Below are positions 1-5,487 of a stretch of 6,245 nt of DNA, in pieces. Numbering within the stretch: the first letter of the stretch is position 1; every line of letters begins with the position of its first letter. A program made the position numbers and the translations under genes. The stretch is from Comamonas_F sp047606565 (GTDB taxonomy: Bacteria; Pseudomonadota; Gammaproteobacteria; Burkholderiales; Burkholderiaceae_C): contig JASGEH010000179.1 of assembly GCA_047606565.1 (NCBI GenBank), positions 1 through 6,245 of the forward strand, in the 5' to 3' direction. The notes under the pieces were generated by a model that saw only the letters and a program-made list of their open reading frames with translations, was not told the origin of the DNA and did not search any database.

Positions 1-681
1 ACGGGCGTGGACATCGCCAACGTGAAGATGAGCATGAACCCGTTCGACGAGATCGCGGTGGAAGAAGCGGTGCGGCTCAAGGAAAAGGGCGTGGCCAGCG
101 AAATCGTGGTGGTGAGCGCCGGCGAGTCCAAGGCGCAGGAGACGCTGCGCACCGCACTCGCCCTGGGTGCCGACCGCGCCATCCTGGTCGAGACGACCAC
201 CGAACTGCAGCCGCTGGCCGTCGCCAAGCTGCTCAAGGCCGTCGCCGACAAGGAACAGCCCCAACTCGTCATCCTCGGCAAGCAAGCCATCGACGACGAC
301 GCCAACCAGACCGGCCAGACCCTCGCCGCGCTGGCCGACTGGCCGCAAGCCACCTTCGCCAGCAAAGTCGAGATCACCGATGGGCAAGTCACCGTCACCC
401 GCGAAATCGACGGCGGCCTCGAAACCCTGGGCCTTGCCCTGCCGGCCATCGTCACCACCGACCTGCGCCTCAACGAGCCGCGTTATGTGACGCTGCCCAA
501 CATCATGAAGGCCAAGAAAAAGCCGCTGGAGACCCTCAAGCCCGAAGACCTCGGCGTCGACGTCACCCCGCGCCTGAAAACCCTCAAGGTCAGCGAACCG
601 CCCAAGCGCGGCGCCGGCATCAAAGTCCCCGACGTCGCCACCCTGGTCGACAAGCTCAAGAACGAAGCCAAGGCCATCTGA
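1..681 (+). CDS. etfB: Electron transfer flavoprotein beta subunit, 5' end outside window
   Basis: This is the beta subunit of the ETF heterodimer, a soluble cytoplasmic carrier that takes electrons from acyl-CoA and other dehydrogenases and delivers them to ETF-ubiquinone oxidoreductase. The frame is open from base 1 and gives 226 residues to the TGA. The family is usually about 249 residues, so some 23 N-terminal residues lie upstream; the GTG at 7 is internal and not the start. Family marks seen are the MSMNPFDEIAVEEAVRLKEK segment near the start, LGKQAIDDDANQTGQ (about codons 93-107, part of the AMP/nucleotide region), and a stretch around codons 131-150 (VTREIDGGLETLGLALPAIV) that fits the ETF-beta signature. 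NEPRYVTLPNIMKAKKKP (codons 158-175) corresponds to the recognition loop that docks on partner dehydrogenases, with its conserved Leu (codon 165) and Lys cluster. It lies 47 nt before etfA on the same strand. Val codon use changes sharply after about base 115 (see findings). The identification is firm. Confidence 0.97.
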   Translation, partial: TGVDIANVKMSMNPFDEIAVEEAVRLKEKGVASEIVVVSAGESKAQETLRTALALGADRAILVETTTELQPLAVAKLLKAVADKEQPQLVILGKQAIDDDANQTGQTLAALADWPQATFASKVEITDGQVTVTREIDGGLETLGLALPAIVTTDLRLNEPRYVTLPNIMKAKKKPLETLKPEDLGVDVTPRLKTLKVSEPPKRGAGIKVPDVATLVDKLKNEAKAI

Positions 682-710
682 GAACGTCAACACGCTCTGA
701 GCCACCGAAC

Positions 711-720
711 AGGACAGGAA
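711..720 (+). promoter_or_regulatory. Shine-Dalgarno sequence of etfA
   Basis: The string AGGACAGGAA contains two AGGA cores. The second, at 716-719, lies 9 nt before the ATG at 729, which is normal spacing. It supports that ATG as the etfA start. The rest of the 47-nt gap after etfB shows no hairpin or promoter, which fits co-transcription of the two genes. Confidence 0.75.
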
Positions 721-728
721 CACCGACC

Positions 729-1679
729 ATGACCACCCTCGTCATCGCAGAACACGACCACGCCGGCATCCGCCCGGCCACCCTCAACACCGTCAGCGCC
801 GCCGCGCGCATCGGCGGCGACATCCACATCCTGGTCGCCGGCCACGATGCCGCCGGCGCAGCCCAAGCAGCCGCGCAAATCGCCGGCGTCGCCAAAGTCA
901 TCCACGCCGACGGCGCCAGCCTGGCCCACGGCCTGGCCGAAAACCTCGCCGCGCAAGTCCTGGCCCTGGCCCAGGCCCAAACCGAACCCGCCGGCTACAG
1001 CCACATCCTGTTCCCGGCGACGGCCAGCGGCAAGAACGCCGCCCCGCGCGTGGCCGCCAAACTCGACGTTGCGCAGATCAGCGACATCACCAGCGTCGTC
1101 AGCGCTGACACCTTCGAGCGCCCCATCTACGCGGGCAATGCCATCGCCACCGTGCAAAGCGCGGACGCCGTCAAAGTCATCACCGTGCGCACCACTGCCT
1201 TCGACGCGGCGGCCGCCAGCGGGGGCAGCGCTCCGGTCGAGACCACCGCCGCCGTGGCCGACAGCGGCAAGAGCCGCTTCGTGAGCGTGGAGACCACCAA
1301 GAGCGACCGGCCCGAGCTGACGGCCGCCAAGATCATCGTCTCGGGCGGACGGGCGCTGGGCAGTGCCGAGAAATTCAACGAAGTGCTCACGCCGCTGGCC
1401 GACAAGCTGGGCGCGGCACTGGGCGCGAGCCGCGCGGCGGTGGACGCGGGCTACGCGCCCAACGACTGGCAGGTCGGGCAGACCGGCAAGATCGTGGCGC
1501 CGCAGCTGTACGTGGCCGTGGGCATCTCGGGGGCGATCCAGCATCTGGCGGGCATGAAGGACAGCAAGACCATCGTGGCCATCAACAAGGATGCGGAGGC
1601 GCCAATCTTTGGGGTGGCCGACTATGGGCTGGAGGCGGATTTGTTCGAGGCCGTGCCCGAGCTGGCCGGGCAGTTGTAG
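729..1679 (+). CDS. etfA: Electron transfer flavoprotein alpha subunit
   Basis: This is the FAD-binding alpha subunit of ETF, partner of the etfB product just upstream, and it acts in the cytoplasm in fatty-acid and amino-acid oxidation. It is complete at 316 residues, typical for bacterial EtfA (about 310-320). Residues 1-170 form the N-terminal ETF domain (MTTLVIAEHD start; FPATASGKNAAPRVAAKL at 95-112). Residues 195-316 form the FAD domain. That domain shows VSGGRALGS (204-212), SRAAVDAGY (234-242), QVGQTGKIVAP (248-258) and a stretch at 260-286 (LYVAVGISGAIQH, then G, then IVAIN) that matches the ETF-alpha signature at every position I can check. The conserved QTG and SGAIQH motifs that contact FAD are intact. 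The start is supported by a good Shine-Dalgarno sequence. A strong terminator follows 33 nt after the stop, so etfBA ends its operon here. The 3' third prefers GTG/CAG codons where the 5' part prefers GTC/CAA. Confidence 0.97.
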   Translation: MTTLVIAEHDHAGIRPATLNTVSAAARIGGDIHILVAGHDAAGAAQAAAQIAGVAKVIHADGASLAHGLAENLAAQVLALAQAQTEPAGYSHILFPATASGKNAAPRVAAKLDVAQISDITSVVSADTFERPIYAGNAIATVQSADAVKVITVRTTAFDAAAASGGSAPVETTAAVADSGKSRFVSVETTKSDRPELTAAKIIVSGGRALGSAEKFNEVLTPLADKLGAALGASRAAVDAGYAPNDWQVGQTGKIVAPQLYVAVGISGAIQHLAGMKDSKTIVAINKDAEAPIFGVADYGLEADLFEAVPELAGQL

Positions 1680-1712
1680 GTCGAGACGGCAGCGGCAAGG
1701 CAGCGGCCCGCA

Positions 1713-1754
1713 AAGCCCCAGTCATCCCGGGCGGATGGCTGGGGCTTCGTTTTT
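1713..1754 (+). terminator. Rho-independent terminator after etfA
   Basis: A 15-bp stem runs from 1713-1727 to 1733-1747. AAGCCCCAG pairs perfectly with CTGGGGCTT, then comes one T-G wobble, then CATCC pairs with GGATG around the 5-nt loop CGGGC. Five Ts at 1750-1754 follow, after a 2-nt CG. It lies 33 nt past the etfA stop. It should end etfBA transcription and insulate the efflux operon downstream. A weaker reverse-strand role is unlikely because only two As flank the 5' side. Confidence 0.93.
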
Positions 1755-1795
1755 GGCGGGGCAGGGCGGCAGGCATGTGGAATTTTCTGGGGAAC

Positions 1796-1821
1796 TTAAA
1801 CGGACAATCTTGTCCATATAA
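1796..1821 (+). promoter_or_regulatory. Predicted operator of the TetR-family repressor
   Basis: The core GGACAA-TC-TTGTCC at 1802-1815 is a perfect 14-nt palindrome with a 2-nt centre. Extended outward to 1796-1821, 10 of 12 arm positions are complementary (mismatches at 1799/1818 and 1801/1816). It fills the spacer just ahead of the -10 box and runs into it, so a bound dimer would block RNA polymerase. TetR-family proteins usually bind such dyads upstream of their own gene. That this particular TetR protein binds here is inference from position. Confidence 0.75.
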
Positions 1822-1822
1822 T
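1796..1822 (+). promoter_or_regulatory. Predicted sigma-70 promoter of the efflux operon
   Basis: A perfect consensus -10 box, TATAAT, lies at 1817-1822 in an AT-rich island of an otherwise very GC-rich window. No good -35 box is present: TTAAAC at 1796-1801 (15-nt spacer) and CTTAAA at 1795-1800 (16-nt spacer) match TTGACA at only three positions. Transcription would start near 1829-1830, leaving a leader of about 13 nt to the ATG at 1842 or about 40 nt to the ATG at 1869. The position between the etfA terminator and the tetR-type gene fits. The exact -35 element is unsure. Confidence 0.7.
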
Positions 1823-1841
1823 CAAGATCGTCTCATTTCCA

Positions 1842-2483
1842 ATGCACACCCCAACCCCTTTCCTGGACATGAATGCCACGCCAGCGGCGCCGGACGGCGC
1901 CCATGCCGAAACGGCTGTTCTTCCCCGCCCGAGCCGGCGCCGCGCGCCCCGGCGCGACGTGCTGCGGCACCGTGCCATGCTGCTCGATGCCGCCGAGCGC
2001 GTGTTCGCGGCCAGTGGCGCGCATGTCTCGCTGGACGCCGTGGTCGAGGCCGCGGGGGTCGGCCGTGCCACGCTCTACCGCCATTTCCCCGACCGCGCGG
2101 CGCTGCTGCTGGCGCTGTTCGACCGTGACATGGCCGCAGTGATGGCGGCGGGCGAGGACTTGCCCGCCGGCGACGTGCTGTTCTCGAAGCTGATGGCGTT
2201 GGGCCGCGCGACACGCCAGGCCCCGGCGCTGGAAGAAGCCTGGCGGGCACTGCTGCCCAACCACCCGGGCATGCAAGAGCGCCGGCGCGACATCCTGGCG
2301 CGGATGGAGCAGCCGCTGGCCGACGCCATCGCCGCTGGCCGGGTGCGGCCCGACCTCACGCTCGACGACGTGATCCACATCGGCCGCATGCTGCTGGCCG
2401 GCAACCGCTACGCCCAGGGCGACGAGGCGGCTGGCGAGCGCATCCTCGACCTGATGCTCAACGGCATCCGGGGGCCGAACTGA
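1842..2483 (+). CDS. TetR/AcrR-family transcriptional repressor, likely local regulator of the efflux operon
   Basis: This is a one-component ligand-responsive DNA-binding repressor of 213 residues. Residues 40-90 form the TetR N-terminal domain (RHRAMLLDAAERVFAASG, then the helix-turn-helix SLDAVVEAAGVGRATLYRHF at 63-82), with the usual LYRHFPDRAAL ending. The C-terminal half (about 105-210) is the helical ligand/dimer domain. Its EEAWRALLPNHPGMQERRRD and RPDLTLDDV patterns resemble the SbtR-like TetR C-terminal type, a match I make from memory. Residues 1-38 are an Ala/Pro-rich arm ending in SRRRAPRR, not part of the fold. The start is uncertain: ATG 1842 and in-frame ATG 1869 (204 residues) both lack a clear Shine-Dalgarno sequence. 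The stop overlaps the transporter start by one base (TGATG), so the regulator is the first gene of the pump operon. A palindrome overlapping the predicted promoter suggests autorepression. The inducer is unknown. Confidence 0.93.
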   Translation: MHTPTPFLDMNATPAAPDGAHAETAVLPRPSRRRAPRRDVLRHRAMLLDAAERVFAASGAHVSLDAVVEAAGVGRATLYRHFPDRAALLLALFDRDMAAVMAAGEDLPAGDVLFSKLMALGRATRQAPALEEAWRALLPNHPGMQERRRDILARMEQPLADAIAAGRVRPDLTLDDVIHIGRMLLAGNRYAQGDEAAGERILDLMLNGIRGPN

Positions 2484-4129
2484 TGACGAACCGGCAACTG
2501 GGCGCGGTCATCGGCGAGCTGCCGGACTGGAAGCCGCACGAGCGCCCGGCGATTCCGGGCACGCCGGCGACGCCGGACTTCCCCACGCCGGTGCGCATCG
2601 GCTACGGCCTGGCTGGCCTGCTGCTGGGGCTGACGGGTGGCTTCGGCACGGCGCTGGTCGGCGTCAACCTGCCGGCCATCCAGGGCCAGCTTGGGCTCGA
2701 CACGGTGCAGGGCACCTGGCTGAGCTGCATCTATGTGATGTTCAACGTCTCGATGAACCTGCTGCTCATCAAGTACCGCCAGCAGTTCGGCCTGACCTCG
2801 TTCACCAAGGTGTTCATGCTGATCTACGCGGCCGCCGTCGTCGGCATGCTGCTGATCGACAGCTTCGCCGGCGCGCTGGTCATGCGCGCCATCGGCGGCG
2901 TGGCCGGGGCGGCGCTGGGGGCGCTGGCGGTGATGTACATGAGCCAGTCCATGCCCGCGCGCATGCGGCTGCAGACCATCGTGCTGGGCATCGGCGCCTC
3001 GCAACTGGCGATGCCGCTGGCCTGGATGCTTTCGCCCTCGCTGCTCGAATTCGGCGACTGGCAGAGCCTGTACGCGCTGGAGGCCGGCCTGGCGCTGGCC
3101 TCGCTGGCGGCGGTGTATGCCTTTCCGATGCCGCATGGCATCCGCGTGCTGGCCTTCGAGCGCAAGGACTTCATCAGCTTCGCGCTGCTGGCGCCGGGCT
3201 TCGCGCTGCTGGTGGCGGTGGTGGCCCAGGGCCGCAACCACTGGTGGCTGGATGCCGGTTGGCTGGGCTGGGCGCTGGCCGGCGCGATCGCGCTGATCGG
3301 CGCCGGCCTGGCCTTCGAGCACCGCCGCAGCAAGCCGCTGCTCGACACCCACTGGCTGTTCAGCCTGGGCTTCATGAATTTCGCCTTCTCGCTGCTGCTG
3401 GTGCGCATGCTGCTGAGCGAGCAGCCCTTCGGCGCCACTGGCCTGCTGATGACGCTGGGCTTCGGCACCGACCAGTTGCGCGAGCTCTACGGCGTGGCGC
3501 TGGCCGCCACCGTCGCGGGGGTGCTGGTGAGCGCCTTCAGTCTGCTGATCTCGCCCAAGCTGATCGTGGCGCAACTGCTGCTGTCGCTGATCCTCATCAT
3601 CGTCGGTTCGCTGATGGACGCGCGCGCCACCGCCGCCACCCATCCGGCCGATCTCTACGTCAGCCAGGCGCTGCTGAGCTTCTCGGGCGCGATGTTCATG
3701 GGCGCGGCGGTGATCATCGGCATCGGCCACCTGATGAAGCGCGGGCTGGACTCTGTCATCACCTTCGCGGTGGTGTTCGGCGTCACCCAGATCCTCGGCG
3801 GCCAGCTGGGCGCGGCCATTCTCTCGACCTTCCAGGCGATGCGCGTGCAGCACCACCTGGGCTACCTGGCCGAGGGCCTAGCCATCGGCGACGCGTCGGC
3901 CGCCGCCGCCGTGCAGGCCTATGGCGGCATCGCCGGCCTGGCGCAGCAGGCCAGCCAGCAGGCCAGCATCCTGGCCTTCAACGACGTTTTCCTGCTGATC
4001 GCCGCGTTCGCCGCGCTGCAACTGGCGATCAACCTGGCCGACATGGCCTTGCAGGCCTTGCGCAGCCGCAAGGCGAGCCCCCAACCCGCGGCAGGTGGCG
4101 ATCGTGCCGCCGGCGCGGCCTCCATCTGA
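2483..4129 (+). CDS. MFS efflux transporter, DHA2 (EmrB-like) family, 14 TM
   Basis: This is an inner-membrane secondary transporter of 548 residues, predicted to export a small molecule by proton antiport through a tripartite pump. About 14 hydrophobic segments can be seen (roughly 38-60, 78-96, 108-125, 131-152, 165-185, 197-214, 228-247, 257-277, 292-310, 336-356, 360-377, 396-416, 425-447, 499-520), the DHA2 number. A polar periplasmic loop (448-498) precedes the last helix, and ILAFNDVF (496-503) is the familiar DHA2 motif at its start. The N-terminal 36 residues are a Pro-rich cytoplasmic tail. MFS signatures are degenerate: the loop 2-3 motif reads IKYRQQFGLTSFTK (96-109) with no Asp, and TM5 reads LAMPLAWML (175-183) where EmrB-type proteins carry the GP...GG motif C. 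The start ATG overlaps the tetR stop, with a GGGGG run 8 nt before it, pointing to translational coupling. The adaptor gene follows after 26 nt. Substrate unknown; the family call is firm. Confidence 0.92.
   Translation: MTNRQLGAVIGELPDWKPHERPAIPGTPATPDFPTPVRIGYGLAGLLLGLTGGFGTALVGVNLPAIQGQLGLDTVQGTWLSCIYVMFNVSMNLLLIKYRQQFGLTSFTKVFMLIYAAAVVGMLLIDSFAGALVMRAIGGVAGAALGALAVMYMSQSMPARMRLQTIVLGIGASQLAMPLAWMLSPSLLEFGDWQSLYALEAGLALASLAAVYAFPMPHGIRVLAFERKDFISFALLAPGFALLVAVVAQGRNHWWLDAGWLGWALAGAIALIGAGLAFEHRRSKPLLDTHWLFSLGFMNFAFSLLLVRMLLSEQPFGATGLLMTLGFGTDQLRELYGVALAATVAGVLVSAFSLLISPKLIVAQLLLSLILIIVGSLMDARATAATHPADLYVSQALLSFSGAMFMGAAVIIGIGHLMKRGLDSVITFAVVFGVTQILGGQLGAAILSTFQAMRVQHHLGYLAEGLAIGDASAAAAVQAYGGIAGLAQQASQQASILAFNDVFLLIAAFAALQLAINLADMALQALRSRKASPQPAAGGDRAAGAASI
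3944..3967 (+). repeat. Perfect 12-bp tandem duplication inside the transporter gene
   Basis: CAGCAGGCCAGC occurs twice head to tail without mismatch and keeps the frame, encoding QQAS-QQAS (residues 488-495). It lies in the periplasmic loop just before the last membrane helix. It may be a slippage-made insertion of four residues or chance in a Gln/Ala-rich helix. Confidence 0.8.
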
Positions 4130-4138
4130 CCCATCCCT

Positions 4139-4159
4139 ATGACGGACTTGCGAGCATGA
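4139..4159 (+). other. Possible six-codon coupling ORF ahead of the adaptor gene
   Basis: An ATG nine bases after the transporter stop opens a six-codon frame (MTDLRA) whose TGA at 4157-4159 overlaps the adaptor start as ATGA. Ribosomes leaving the transporter gene could restart here and end exactly on the adaptor start codon. No clear Shine-Dalgarno sequence serves either start. The pattern may be chance. Confidence 0.2.
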
Positions 4160-5487
4160 GCCAGAACACGCCCCCGAAGGACGAAGAAAACCGCGACGCC
4201 TCGCGCCCGACCGATGACGGCGCGAAGCCCGCTGCCCCTGCCGCTGCTCCTGCCGCCGGCAGCGCTGCCCCGGCCGCCCAGCCCGAACCTGGCCGTGGCG
4301 CCAGCGATGGCGGCAAGGACAAGAAGGTCGCGGCGCCCGAGAAGGTCGAGAAGCCCAGCCGCCGCATCGCCATCGGCATCGGCGTGCTGTCGGTGCTGGC
4401 CGTGCTGCTGGTGCTGTTTGCCTGGCGCCTGCCGCCTTTCACCACCGACTACGAACGCACCGAGAACGCCTATGTGCGCGGGTTGGTGACCACGCTGTCG
4501 CCGCAGGTCGCGGGCTACGTCACCGAGGTTCTGGTGCACGACTTCCAGACGGTCCAGGCCGGCCAGCCCTTGTTCCGCATTGACGACCGGATCTACCGCC
4601 AGCGCGTCGACCAGGCCCGCGCCGACGTCGCCGCGCGCCAGGCCGAGCGTGCCAACTCCACCCAGACCGGCGCCTCGCGCCGCGCCACGCAGGCCTCGCG
4701 CGAGGCCGAGCTGGGCTCGGCGCGCGCCGAGCTGGCCCGCGCCCAGGCCGACGCCAAGCGCGTGGGCGAGCTGGCCGCCCAGGGCTCGGTCTCGCAGCGC
4801 GAGCGCGAACAGACCGAAGCCGGCCTGCGCGCCGCGCGCGCGGCGGTGCAGCAGGCCCAGGCCGCCGTCGAGGTGGCGCGCCAGGACGTGCGCTCGGTCG
4901 GCGTCTCGCGCGAGGGGCTCGACGCCGCCGTGCAGGCCGCCGAGGCCGCGCTGAGGCTGGCCGAGATCGACCTCGCCAACACCACCGTCACCGCCCCCGA
5001 GGCCGGCACGCTGGGCCAGATCGGCACCCGGCGCGGCCAGTACGTGAGCGCCGGCACGCAACTGGCCTCGCTGGTGCCGCCGCGCCTGTGGATCATCGCC
5101 AACTACAAGGAGCGCCAGGCCGGCGCCATGCGCGAGGGGCAGGCCGCCGTGGTCACCGTCGATGCGCTCGACGACCAGAGTTTCACCGGCCGCGTGCGCG
5201 AGCTCTCGCCGGCCACCGGCTCGGAATTCGCCGTGCTGCCGGCGCAGAACGCCACCGGCAACTTCACCAAGATCGCCCAGCGCCTGCCGGTGCGCATCGA
5301 ACTCGACCCTAACCAGCCCGGCCTGGAGCGTTTGCGCCCCGGCCTGTCGGTGGTGGCGCGCGTGCACGTGCGCGGCGAGGCCGAGGAAGCGCGCCAGCGC
5401 GAGCAGGATCAGCGCAACCCGCAAGGGCAGGGCGCCCGCGCGAATGAAGGCGCGCCGGCCGCCACCACTCCGGAGCCGGCCCGATGA
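4156..5487 (+). CDS. HlyD/EmrA-family periplasmic adaptor (membrane fusion) subunit
   Basis: This is the adaptor linking the MFS pump to an outer-membrane channel across the periplasm. It has 443 residues. Residues 1-70 form a cytoplasmic tail rich in Ala/Pro (24-46) then Lys/Glu (53-70). One membrane anchor spans 71-89 (IAIGIGVLSVLAVLLVLFAW). The first half of the lipoyl domain is at about 104-143 (LSPQVAGYVTEVLVHDFQTV, with QAGQPLFRID), an Ala/Glu/Arg-rich coiled-coil hairpin at 146-272, the second lipoyl half at 278-305 (TAPEAGTLGQIG, GQYVSAGTQL), and a beta-barrel at 311-405. The barrel contains FAVLPAQNATGNFTKIAQRL (358-377), a hallmark of EmrA-type adaptors. Residues 406-443 are a charged, probably disordered tail. 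The frame stays open for 304 codons upstream, but that stretch overlaps the transporter out of frame and is not coding. ATG 4156 is the first plausible start, though its Shine-Dalgarno sequence is weak. The stop overlaps the next gene by four bases. Confidence 0.94.
   Translation: MSQNTPPKDEENRDASRPTDDGAKPAAPAAAPAAGSAAPAAQPEPGRGASDGGKDKKVAAPEKVEKPSRRIAIGIGVLSVLAVLLVLFAWRLPPFTTDYERTENAYVRGLVTTLSPQVAGYVTEVLVHDFQTVQAGQPLFRIDDRIYRQRVDQARADVAARQAERANSTQTGASRRATQASREAELGSARAELARAQADAKRVGELAAQGSVSQREREQTEAGLRAARAAVQQAQAAVEVARQDVRSVGVSREGLDAAVQAAEAALRLAEIDLANTTVTAPEAGTLGQIGTRRGQYVSAGTQLASLVPPRLWIIANYKERQAGAMREGQAAVVTVDALDDQSFTGRVRELSPATGSEFAVLPAQNATGNFTKIAQRLPVRIELDPNQPGLERLRPGLSVVARVHVRGEAEEARQREQDQRNPQGQGARANEGAPAATTPEPAR
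5472..5475 (+). promoter_or_regulatory. Shine-Dalgarno sequence of the outer-membrane channel gene
   Basis: GGAG lies 8 nt before the ATG at 5484, inside the last codons of the adaptor gene. It decides the start within the ATGA overlap and indicates that the channel gene can recruit ribosomes as well as being coupled. Confidence 0.55.

Noticed and set aside
7..9. GTG at base 7 as the start of etfB
   Set aside because: The frame is open to base 1 and the family has about 23 more conserved residues before this point, so the gene is cut by the window edge.
687..1544. 285-codon open frame on the - strand opposite etfA
   Set aside because: Gly/Arg/Asp-rich shadow of etfA, which matches the ETF-alpha signature in full.
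1755..1795. Possible second regulatory dyad or small RNA between terminator and promoter
   Set aside because: Only a G-rich run and an AATTTTCTGG stretch are present; I found no convincing inverted repeat or second promoter.
2408..3856. 482-codon open frame on the - strand opposite the MFS gene
   Set aside because: The translation is His/Gln/Arg/Ala-rich low complexity with no recognisable fold, the usual mirror of a Leu/Ala-rich membrane protein gene in GC-rich DNA.
3244..4155. Upstream in-frame extension of the adaptor (304 codons)
   Set aside because: It overlaps the transporter gene out of frame and translates to Arg/Pro/Gly-rich nonsense; HlyD homology and the membrane anchor begin only after ATG 4156.
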